This document shows, in pieces, positions 49,228-56,630 of a stretch of DNA of 64,000 bases. The stretch lies in assembly GCA_964630235.1 (NCBI GenBank), contig CAZVUO010000005.1:225747-289746 (forward strand). The letters run 5' to 3'. The notes under the pieces were generated by a model. It did no database searches. It was given only the letters and a program-made list of their open reading frames with translations, and was not told the origin of the DNA. The DNA comes from JBFLYH01 sp964630235. GTDB taxonomy: Bacteria; Oederibacteriota; JAAXVQ01; JAUVAV01. Position numbers and translations under genes: made by a program. Numbering within the stretch: the stretch's first letter is position 1; every line of letters starts with the position of its first letter.

Positions 49228-49233
49228 TATGAT
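49228..49233 (+). promoter_or_regulatory. candidate extended -10 for the cupredoxin gene
   Basis: TATGAT (49228-49233) preceded by TGT, 43 bp before ATG 49277; the -35 region is a T-run only. A GAGGAGGA ribosome-binding site follows at about 49262-49269. Confidence 0.4.
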
Positions 49234-49276
49234 GCACAGCGGTCCATTTAAATCTTGATAAGAGGAGGATTATCGC

Positions 49277-49957
49277 ATGCGAAAATGGATTCCTGGTATT
49301 GCCGTAATGAGCTTGATCTTCAATCTTTCCATGGCTTTTGGACAGGAGGCCCCGGCTGGTGACACCACCGCCCACGAAGCCATTCTGATCATCTCGGATG
49401 ACCGGCTGATCCCGGCCGAGATCTATGTTCCAGCCGGGGAAGACCTTCGCCTGCACGTGCTGAACATCCGCAAGCTTGGCGGAAAATTCACGGCCCCTGG
49501 CACGACCGAGCCCAAAATGCTCAAACCGAACCAGATCGCCACGTACACGATCACATCTTCCCAGATCACCGCCGACTCTGCTTGCCGGTTTACTTGCGAA
49601 AAAAGCGCATTCGAAGGAACAGCGGCACTGATCGTCGGGCTGCCGGAAGCGGGTAAAAAACTGGACATCCCGCTCCTTGCGCAACGCAAGCAGTTCCTGC
49701 CGGAGGTCACCACGGTTCCAGCTGGTCAACCCCTGACGCTTGCTCTTTATTCGCTGATCGGCCTTCCGCATGCTGACTTTGAACTGCTTGGCGCGAACGT
49801 CAAGTTGCCGTTCAAGACCAGGAAACTGGTGTCCATTGACGTTAAAGAAGGTTTGGCGGCCGGTACCTATCTGGTTTCGCGTCCTAAATTCCCAAAGCAA
49901 AACCACAAAATCAAAACGCGTTTTGAAGCAGTCGAAATGACCGAAGTGGACGAATAA
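49277..49957 (+). CDS. periplasmic protein with two cupredoxin-like domains
   Basis: The protein has 226 residues with a clear signal peptide (residues 1-22, cleavage after FGQ). Two beta-sandwich units can be read: about 33-120 ('ILIISDDRLIPAEIYVPAGEDLRLHVLN') and about 128-215 ('FLPEVTTVPAGQPLTLALYS'). Both have the cupredoxin_1 'P..i.vpaG..v.l.v.N' start. The His/Cys/Met copper ligands of blue-copper proteins are not all recognisable; one Cys pair (SACRFTC) is in the first unit. Such proteins in other genomes pair with metal (iron/copper) uptake, consistent with the TonB receptor that follows. A strong terminator separates the two genes. Confidence 0.72.
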   Translation: MRKWIPGIAVMSLIFNLSMAFGQEAPAGDTTAHEAILIISDDRLIPAEIYVPAGEDLRLHVLNIRKLGGKFTAPGTTEPKMLKPNQIATYTITSSQITADSACRFTCEKSAFEGTAALIVGLPEAGKKLDIPLLAQRKQFLPEVTTVPAGQPLTLALYSLIGLPHADFELLGANVKLPFKTRKLVSIDVKEGLAAGTYLVSRPKFPKQNHKIKTRFEAVEMTEVDE

Positions 49958-49963
49958 TCAGCA

Positions 49964-49997
49964 GCAGGAGGATGCGTTTGCGTCCTCCTGCTTTTTT
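49964..49997 (+). terminator. rho-independent terminator after cupredoxin gene
   Basis: GCAGGAGGATGC (49964-49975), GTTT loop, GCGTCCTCCTGC (49980-49991), then TTTTTT (49992-49997). The 12-bp stem has one G-U wobble. Confidence 0.93.
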
Positions 49998-50011
49998 AGG
50001 GGTATAGTTAA

Positions 50012-50027
50012 CATAATATATATTATG
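50012..50027. promoter_or_regulatory. 16-bp perfect palindrome upstream of TonB receptor, candidate operator
   Basis: CATAATATATATTATG is perfectly self-complementary and lies about 31 bp upstream of the -35 of the receptor promoter. It is AT-rich and resembles in style, not in exact sequence, metalloregulator (Fur-type) sites. Assignment as an operator is inference. Confidence 0.4.
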
Positions 50028-50057
50028 CGACACATAAATAATCTAATCATTTATACT

Positions 50058-50086
50058 TTGCCAGTTCTTTTTATTAGTTATTTAAT
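50058..50086 (+). promoter_or_regulatory. sigma70-like promoter for TonB receptor gene
   Basis: TTGCCA (50058-50063), 17 bp, TTTAAT (50081-50086). Start would be about 50094, leader about 66 nt. This placement makes the in-frame start at 50025 unusable, supporting ATG 50160. Confidence 0.6.
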
Positions 50087-50159
50087 GAATCCCCTGAATA
50101 GTAGTGATAATATCTACATGCGTAGATTGACAGGAACATCACCAACGGGAGGCATGAAG

Positions 50160-52313
50160 ATGAAAAATGTATTTAAGCTTGCAATAGCTTGGGCATTTTT
50201 CACGACCTTCACCACGGTTCATCTTTGGGCTCAGCTCGAGGTCGCCCTGGAGTCCGCAGCAGAAGAAACGGCAGCGCCCGTCGTCGCGCCAGTATCTGAC
50301 CCTGTTTCCACCCAGCCTGCGGCACCACACGCAACAGCGGCACCGGAAAGCATCCTCTTCCAGGAATACTTAAGCCTGGATGACTTGCTGAAACAGCCTT
50401 TGAGTGTTTCCACCCTAAAAGAAGTGACTCCCCGGCAAGCCCCGAATATTGTGACCTTGATCACTGCTGACGAGATCGCCCAGACCGGCGCGCGCGACCT
50501 TATGGACGTGCTGCGCCTGATCCCGGCCTTTGAATTCGGTTCCGACGTGTCCGGAGTGGTGGGCCTGAGTGTGCGCGGCTTGTGGGCGCACGAAGGCAAG
50601 GTTCTCTTTCTCCTGGACGGTCAGCCGATCAATGAAATCGCCTACGGCACCATGGCTTACGGCAATCACTTCCCTGTTGACCAAATCCAGCAAATCGAGA
50701 TCATCCGGGGCCCAGGTTCTGCCATTTACGGCGGCTACGCGGAGCTTGCGGTCATCAATGTAAAAACCAAGAACGGGGCCGAACTGAACGGCGCGCAGGT
50801 ATCTGGCACCTACAGCCAGATGTCCAAGACCTATAGCCACCGGACCGTGAGCCTGTCCGTGGGCAAACGGATCGAGGACCTGGACGTTTCCGCGCACGTC
50901 TTCGCCGGCCAAGGCAACCGCAGCGAGGGCACGTTCAAGAGCTACTGGGGCGGCGAGGAGTACGACATGTCCACGGCCTCCCAGCTGAATCCCGGCCTGG
51001 TCAACCTGGGTATGAAGTACAAAGGCCTCTCTGTCCGCACCATCATAGATGAATATCACATGACGGAACGCGACTGGTGGGGCGTGAACCTGCCTATGCC
51101 GGTGCGCGCCGACTTCAATACCCGCATCGTGGACGCCCAGTACGACTGGAAGATCGGCGCCCTGACCCTTACGCCACGCATCACCCTCAAGGAGCAGGAA
51201 CCCTACCAACGCAACGGCGTGGGAACCAAGAACATCCTGGTCGAAGGCGAAGTGCCAGGCGTGGACACGCCGTCGGACCACCCCTTCGAAATTTGGATGA
51301 AGCGCCAGACCGAAAGCCTGATCGCCACTTACGATTTCACGGCGAAAGACAACCTCCTGGTGGGCATCGAGGGCTACCAGGAATCAGGCGAGACCATCTC
51401 CGACGCCGAGCCGCAGCTGATCCAGTACAACAATGTGGCGGCCTTTGCCCAGGGCCTGGTGGACCTGAACTACGCCAACCTGACCGCGGGTGCGCGCTTT
51501 GAACGCCACAACCATTACGGAAACTCCTTCGTCCCCCGGATGGGTGTAACCAGCATCATCGAGGATTTCCATTTTAAAGCCCTGTTCAGCAAGGCCTTCC
51601 GGGTGCCCCAGCTCGAAACCATCGTCCTGAACAAGGATATCCGTCCCGAGACTTCACGGACCATTGATATTGAGGCGGGATACCGGATCACGGATAAAAT
51701 GCTGGTCACCGCAAACTGGTACGACACGCAGATCAACGATACCATCATCTACTACGCGACCTCGGCCGCGGAGTATCAGCTGAACGCCGGCGAGCTCAGG
51801 AACCAGGGTGTCGAGTTGAAATATGTTTATCGCGACGATTGGGGTTTCGCGAACCTGGGGTACATCTTCAGCACCTGCATCCGGAACGAGGATTTTATCA
51901 ATCCCGAGACCGGCGAACGGACCCAGAGCATCTATAAGCCCTCAACGGGCGGCGAACAGCACAACGATCTGGTCATCGGCCTGCCCGGACACAAGGTGAC
52001 ACTCAACGCCCAGGTCCGGGTGCTGGAAATGTTGAGCATCAATCCCTCGCTCATCTATTTCACTGAACGGTATGGCTGGAATAACTACGACCCCGTGAAC
52101 GACGTGGAGGTCCTGAAGCGGTTTGAACCGGCCCTGGTGCTGAACCTATTCGTGAACTGCACCCCGCTGAAAGGCCTCAATCTCGGAGTGGGCGTGAACG
52201 ATATCGCCGACGCGGCGCCGGAATTTATCCAGGCGTACTACGGGGGCCATGCGCCGATTCCCGGCGCATCCCGCAGTTATATCGGGAAAGTTTCATATCA
52301 GCTGGATTTTTAA
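50160..52313 (+). CDS. TonB-dependent outer-membrane receptor
   Basis: The protein has 717 residues from ATG 50160, chosen because GGGAGG lies 7 bp upstream (the ATG at 50154 is too close to it). A signal peptide (residues about 1-25, ending LWA-QL) is followed by a variable linker (about 26-75). A plug domain (about 80-215) carries 'TLITADEIAQTGARDLMDVLRLIPAFEF', 'VRGLWA', 'VLFLLDGQPIN' and 'IIRGPGSAIYGG'. The 22-strand-type barrel ends in an aromatic residue (YQLDF). TonB energises uptake of large or scarce ligands (metal chelates, cobalamin, glycans); the ligand is not shown. Flanking cupredoxin and ABC_sub_bind genes suggest a metal-related system, by inference. Confidence 0.9.
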   Translation: MKNVFKLAIAWAFFTTFTTVHLWAQLEVALESAAEETAAPVVAPVSDPVSTQPAAPHATAAPESILFQEYLSLDDLLKQPLSVSTLKEVTPRQAPNIVTLITADEIAQTGARDLMDVLRLIPAFEFGSDVSGVVGLSVRGLWAHEGKVLFLLDGQPINEIAYGTMAYGNHFPVDQIQQIEIIRGPGSAIYGGYAELAVINVKTKNGAELNGAQVSGTYSQMSKTYSHRTVSLSVGKRIEDLDVSAHVFAGQGNRSEGTFKSYWGGEEYDMSTASQLNPGLVNLGMKYKGLSVRTIIDEYHMTERDWWGVNLPMPVRADFNTRIVDAQYDWKIGALTLTPRITLKEQEPYQRNGVGTKNILVEGEVPGVDTPSDHPFEIWMKRQTESLIATYDFTAKDNLLVGIEGYQESGETISDAEPQLIQYNNVAAFAQGLVDLNYANLTAGARFERHNHYGNSFVPRMGVTSIIEDFHFKALFSKAFRVPQLETIVLNKDIRPETSRTIDIEAGYRITDKMLVTANWYDTQINDTIIYYATSAAEYQLNAGELRNQGVELKYVYRDDWGFANLGYIFSTCIRNEDFINPETGERTQSIYKPSTGGEQHNDLVIGLPGHKVTLNAQVRVLEMLSINPSLIYFTERYGWNNYDPVNDVEVLKRFEPALVLNLFVNCTPLKGLNLGVGVNDIADAAPEFIQAYYGGHAPIPGASRSYIGKVSYQLDF

Positions 52314-52402
52314 AACTCCGATCTTTAGTATGCCTTGCAGATGCAGCGTGTCGGTTTGCTCGTGCAACCGTTCCCTGAATAATGCGGGACTGGAAGTCTC
52401 CC

Positions 52403-53311
52403 ATGGCCAGATGCCCTAAATTTTTCCTCTTGTTGTTAGCCGGACTGCTCTCGCTGGTTTCCCCGGCCTCGTGGGCCGGCGTGGAGCGGGTTGCGGTCGT
52501 CCTCGGCAACGAGGGTGTTCCCTACCAGGAGGCGCTCACAGGCTTCCAGGGGGCCGCGCCCTTTCAGTTTGCCGTGTACCGCCTTCACACCGCCTCCCAG
52601 CCAGCCCAGGCCGTCGCCGACAAAATCATTTCCGGCAAATTCACGCTCGTGGTTTTAATCGGCAGTGAAGCTTTCACCATTGCCCCCTTGCTTCCGCACA
52701 CCGTGCGGCTTGTCTATACCATGACCCTAGAGGAGACGGCCCTGCCCGGCCACTCCTCTTCGGGTGTCTTGCTCGAGGTGGATCTGGCAGACAAATTTTC
52801 CCGGATTACCAGGATGTTCCCTGATAAAAAGCGCATCGGCTTCTTGTTTAATCCCAGGTCCTCCTCCATACAGTTCATGCAGGCGCGTACCCTGATGGGT
52901 CAATATGGTTTAGAGGTTTTACCCATTGATGTCGAAACGCCAGCGGCTTTGGCGGACGGATTGAAAAAAGCCACTGCCCAGAAGGTGGACTATCTGTGGA
53001 TGGTGATTGATGAGAATTTGGCGCGGCCTGAATCTTTGCGCGCACTGATTGCGTACGCGCTGGAAAAACGGCTGCTCTTGATCGGGTTCTCAAAGTTTCA
53101 AGTCAAGGCGGGCGCCCTAGCGGCGTTTACCGCTGATTACACGGATATCGGAGCGCAAACCGCGGTACATGTGCAAAAAATCCTTTCAGGTCAAAAAACC
53201 GCGAAATCCGAAACACCCCGCAAGATTGTGGTCTATATCAATCCCATTGTCCGGAGCAAGCTCGATTTGCCGGATCTTTCCCGCTTTCAGGAAGTGCAGG
53301 AAATCAAATAA
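52403..53311 (+). CDS. ABC_sub_bind-type periplasmic binding protein
   Basis: The protein has 302 residues from ATG 52403 (an upstream in-frame ATG at 52382 is also possible, but lacks a ribosome-binding site). A signal peptide is likely (residues about 1-23, ending SWA-GV). The core is a two-lobed substrate-binding fold of the ABC_sub_bind (TrpX/YtrB-like) family, with 'VAVVLGNEGVPYQEALTGFQ', 'VVLIGSEAF', 'VRLVYTMTLEE', 'KRIGFLFNPRSS', 'VDYLWMVIDENL' and 'LLIGFSKFQVKAGALAAFTADYTDIGAQ'. No ABC permease or ATPase gene is nearby. Such orphan proteins occur next to TonB receptors in some genomes. It converges with argJ with no space. Confidence 0.75.
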   Translation: MARCPKFFLLLLAGLLSLVSPASWAGVERVAVVLGNEGVPYQEALTGFQGAAPFQFAVYRLHTASQPAQAVADKIISGKFTLVVLIGSEAFTIAPLLPHTVRLVYTMTLEETALPGHSSSGVLLEVDLADKFSRITRMFPDKKRIGFLFNPRSSSIQFMQARTLMGQYGLEVLPIDVETPAALADGLKKATAQKVDYLWMVIDENLARPESLRALIAYALEKRLLLIGFSKFQVKAGALAAFTADYTDIGAQTAVHVQKILSGQKTAKSETPRKIVVYINPIVRSKLDLPDLSRFQEVQEIK

Positions 53312-54499
53312 TCAGGAAATATAGTTTGCGTTGATCTTGATGTAATCGAGGGAGTAATCGCAGGTCCAAACTTTCTTCGAGGCTGGCCCGGCGTTAAGAT
53401 CGACCTGAATGAGGATTTCTTTCTGCTTGAGCGATGCTTCGGCCTGTTGGTAGCTCTCGCCGCTCTGCGGTTCTCCCTTGACGACCACTGGGAACGAATT
53501 AATATTCACATCCACTGTCTGTGGATCAGCGCCAACCATGGCTTTGCCGACTGCCATGACAATTCTCCCCCAGTTCAGCTGTTCCCCGAAAAACGCGGTC
53601 TTGACCAAGGGCGAGTTGGCTATCGCGAACGCGGCCAGTTGGGCCGCCTCGGACGTCTTCGCGCCCAGGACCTCGATGGTCAGGCGTTTGGTGGCTCCTT
53701 CGCCGTCCGCCACCAATTCCAGGGCCAAGGCTTCGAGGAGTTGCCGGAGGTGTTCGGTAAAGGCCTGATAGCGGTCATCTTCCTCAGCGATCGTGGGATT
53801 CCCGGCACGGCCGCTGGCCAGCAGGAAGACCGTGTCATTGGTGCTGGTATCGCTGTCAATGGTAACGCTGTTCAACGTATCCTGGGAGGCCGCCGCCAAT
53901 GCGCGCCTCAGCATGGTCTGCGTGATCTTAATATCCGTGATGACAAAACACAGCATCGTGGCCAGATTGGGCTGGATCATGCCAGCACCTTTGATACAGC
54001 CGGACAGATGGATCCGTTTTGTGCCCAAATCGAACTCTCGGAGCGCGGTTTTAGGCCTCGTATCAGTCGTTAAAATGGATTGCACAAAATGCTGGGCAGA
54101 TACGGCGTCCGCTTTCGGCTCGATCTCCTGGATAGCCGGCAGGATGGCCTCCATGGGCAACCGGTGACCAATGACCCCGGTGGAAGCCAGGTAACATTCT
54201 TCGCTGGGCACGTTCAGCTTCTTGGCCATGCTTTCCGCGCACTTTTCCGCATCGTACAACCCCTGCCGGCCGGTGAAAGCGTTGGCACACCCGCTGTTGA
54301 CCAATATCGCGCGCTTGCGCGTGCTGAGCTGGTCCTGGCGCATCGAAATCAGCACGGGCGCGGCCTTGAAGTCATTACGGGTATAGAGCGCCGCCCCCAC
54401 GGTGTCCGGTTCATCCGAAACCAGCAAACCCAGCTTCCCTTTCACGCCGGTCAGCGGCATCCCCGCAAACCGGAACCCCGGCACTGTCGAAAGACTCAT
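53312..54499 (-). CDS. argJ: bifunctional glutamate N-acetyltransferase / amino-acid acetyltransferase
   Basis: ArgJ recycles acetyl groups from N-acetylornithine to glutamate in arginine biosynthesis, in the cytoplasm. The protein has 395 residues, normal for the family. Signatures: 'ILVNSGCANAFTG' (about 65-77), 'STGVIG' (about 106-111, oxyanion hole) and 'IQPNLATMLCFVITD' with the self-cleavage nucleophile Thr181. The gene has precedent in the cyclic arginine pathway. It is 31 bp downstream of thrS on the same strand, likely co-transcribed. Its stop (TCA at 53312) abuts the convergent ABC_sub_bind gene. Confidence 0.95.
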   Translation of the reverse strand: MSLSTVPGFRFAGMPLTGVKGKLGLLVSDEPDTVGAALYTRNDFKAAPVLISMRQDQLSTRKRAILVNSGCANAFTGRQGLYDAEKCAESMAKKLNVPSEECYLASTGVIGHRLPMEAILPAIQEIEPKADAVSAQHFVQSILTTDTRPKTALREFDLGTKRIHLSGCIKGAGMIQPNLATMLCFVITDIKITQTMLRRALAAASQDTLNSVTIDSDTSTNDTVFLLASGRAGNPTIAEEDDRYQAFTEHLRQLLEALALELVADGEGATKRLTIEVLGAKTSEAAQLAAFAIANSPLVKTAFFGEQLNWGRIVMAVGKAMVGADPQTVDVNINSFPVVVKGEPQSGESYQQAEASLKQKEILIQVDLNAGPASKKVWTCDYSLDYIKINANYIS

Positions 54500-54530
54500 G
54501 CTCGCATTTCCCCCTGCCCGCGCATCCGTT

Positions 54531-56462
54531 TTAAAGTTCGGCCGTCTTGGCGTCGCGCTTGCTTTGGATCAGGCGGACAATCTCGATCAGCGGCAGAGCG
54601 CCCCGGTTTTCGCCGGTCCGCACCCTGACCGCCGCAGCTTTCTGTTCCACTTCCCGGTCCCCGACCACCAGCATATAGGGGATCTTTTCCATTTGGGCGT
54701 CCCGGATCTTGCCGTTGATCTTTTCGCTGCGCGTATCCGCTTCCGCCCGCAGCCCCGCGGCCTGCAATTGCCCCAGCACCTCCTGGGCGTAAGGCAGATG
54801 ACGGTCCGCGATGGTCAGGATCCGCGCCTGGACCGGGGCCAGCCACACCGGAAACGCCCCGCCGTAATGTTCCAGCAGGACACCGAAAAACCGCTCCAAA
54901 GACCCCATCAGGGCGCGGTGGATCATGATCGGCCGGTGCGCGCGGCCGTCCTCGCCCATATAGGTCATATCGAACCGTTCGGGCTCGTTAAAATCAACCT
55001 GCACGGTGGAACACTGCCAGGTCCTGCCCAGGCAATCCTTGATCTTGATGTCCACCTTGGGCCCGTAGAACGCGCCGCCGCCCTCGTCCACGCTGTAGTT
55101 CAGTCCGATGGCGTCCAGCGCTTTGCGCAGGGCCTGGGTGGCTTCTATCCAGGCCTGGTCGTCGCCCACCGTGTCTTTGGGAGGCTTGGTGGAAAGAAAA
55201 ATCTCGTATTCGCTGAACCCGAAAGTTTTAAGGACAAACAGCACGAATTGAATAACCGTCTGGATCTCCGCTTCCAGCTGCTCCCGGGTACAGAAAATAT
55301 GCGCGTCGTCCTGGGTGAACCCCCGCACGCGGAAGAGCCCGTGCAGAACGCCGGATTTCTCGTAGCGGTACACCGTGCCCAGCTCCGCCCAGCGGATCGG
55401 CATCTGCCGGTAACTGCGAATGGCGGTTTTGTAAATTTTAATGTGAAACGGGCAATTCATGGGTTTAATGTAGTAATCGTTTTCGTCCACCTGCATGGGA
55501 GCGTACATGGCGTCGCGGTAGAACGAAAGATGCCCCGAGGTTTCCCACAAGGCGGCCCGGCCGATATGCGGCGTGAACAGGAGTTCATATCCATTCACTG
55601 CGTGCTGTTCCCGCCAAAAATCCTCGATCACCCGCCGGATGCGCGCACCCTTGGGATGCCAGTACACCAGTCCGGCGCCGGAGTCCTCATGCAGGGAGAA
55701 GAGGTCCAGTTCCTTTCCCAGGCGGCGGTGATCCCGGCGTTTGGCCTCCTCCAGACGCTTCAGGTAGGCCTCGAGGGCGGCCGGCTGGTCAAAACTCGTG
55801 CCGTAAATGCGCTGCAGCATTTTATTGCGCTCGTCGCCGCGCCAGTACGCGCCGGCCACGGACAGCAATTTGAACGCCTTCATCCACCCGGAATGCGGCA
55901 GGTGGGGTCCCCGGCACAAATCCATGAATCCCCCGAGCGTGTACAGAGAGACCTGGTCATCGGCGATCGCGTCCAGCAGCTCAAGCTTGTAGGTCTCCCC
56001 CGCTTCCGCGAAGGTCCGCCGCGCTTCATCCTTGCTGACGACCCTGCGGGTAAAGGGCAGTTTCCGCGCGGCCAGATCCCACATCTTTTTCTCGATCGTC
56101 TGCAGATCTTCGGGCGTGAACGGCTGGTCGCGGTCAAAATCGTAGTAGAACCCGTCCGTGATCGCAGGGCCGATGGTGACCTTGGTCTCGGGGTAGATCT
56201 CCTTGACCGCGGCCGCCATCAGGTGCGCGGTGGAGTGGCGTAAAATATCCAGCCCGTCTTCCCCTTTCAGGTCCAGCGGCTGGGCGAGATGATCCCCCGC
56301 CGGCACCTCGCGGGAAAGATCGTAGGTCTGCTCCCCCACCTTGACGGCGACGGCCGAGGAAGCAAGGTCCGGCCGCAGCTGCAGGAGGGCTTGCCCCCAG
56401 GTTGTCCCCGCCGCGAACTCCACCCGGGGACCTTCGGAAAAAGCAATATACGCATGGCTCAT
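54531..56462 (-). CDS. thrS: threonyl-tRNA synthetase
   Basis: This enzyme charges tRNA-Thr in the cytoplasm. The 643-residue class-II synthetase has a TGS domain (about 1-62), an editing/SAD domain (about 70-235) with 'HSTAHLMAAAV' and 'DGFYYDF', and a catalytic core. Core motifs are 2 ('RWAELGTVYRYEKSG' then 'RVRGFTQDDAHIFC') and 3 ('GSLERFFGVLLEHYGG'). The C-terminal anticodon-binding domain spans about 530-635. AAGGAG lies 12 bp before the ATG. A TATACT (-10-like, complement of 56522-56527) upstream lacks a clear -35; no T-box-like leader is seen in the short upstream gap. Confidence 0.97.
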   Translation of the reverse strand: MSHAYIAFSEGPRVEFAAGTTWGQALLQLRPDLASSAVAVKVGEQTYDLSREVPAGDHLAQPLDLKGEDGLDILRHSTAHLMAAAVKEIYPETKVTIGPAITDGFYYDFDRDQPFTPEDLQTIEKKMWDLAARKLPFTRRVVSKDEARRTFAEAGETYKLELLDAIADDQVSLYTLGGFMDLCRGPHLPHSGWMKAFKLLSVAGAYWRGDERNKMLQRIYGTSFDQPAALEAYLKRLEEAKRRDHRRLGKELDLFSLHEDSGAGLVYWHPKGARIRRVIEDFWREQHAVNGYELLFTPHIGRAALWETSGHLSFYRDAMYAPMQVDENDYYIKPMNCPFHIKIYKTAIRSYRQMPIRWAELGTVYRYEKSGVLHGLFRVRGFTQDDAHIFCTREQLEAEIQTVIQFVLFVLKTFGFSEYEIFLSTKPPKDTVGDDQAWIEATQALRKALDAIGLNYSVDEGGGAFYGPKVDIKIKDCLGRTWQCSTVQVDFNEPERFDMTYMGEDGRAHRPIMIHRALMGSLERFFGVLLEHYGGAFPVWLAPVQARILTIADRHLPYAQEVLGQLQAAGLRAEADTRSEKINGKIRDAQMEKIPYMLVVGDREVEQKAAAVRVRTGENRGALPLIEIVRLIQSKRDAKTAEL

Positions 56463-56572
56463 GAAAGCAAAACGCTCCTTCTTCGGTTTAGGGATCGTTG
56501 CTGATGCGTAAAATAACCGTAAGTATACCGCAACCGAGCTTGAAATGCCACCACCGGTTCACGAGGGAGGAT

Positions 56573-56609
56573 AAAAAAAGCCGGGAAGCTTTTGCGAAGC
56601 TTCCCGGCT
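56573..56609 (-). terminator. rho-independent terminator of the giant repeat gene
   Basis: On the minus strand a 13-bp perfect stem (AGCCGGGAAGCTT / AAGCTTCCCGGCT, 56579-56609) with a 5-nt loop is followed by TTTTTTT. It sits 22 bp after the stop of the repeat gene and isolates thrS transcription from it. Confidence 0.95.
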
Positions 56610-56630
56610 CAGCGGTTCCCGGGGATCGGA

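Noticed and set aside
54402..56243. 613-codon open frame on the plus strand
   Set aside because: Antisense to argJ/thrS, which carry full sets of synthetase and acetyltransferase motifs.
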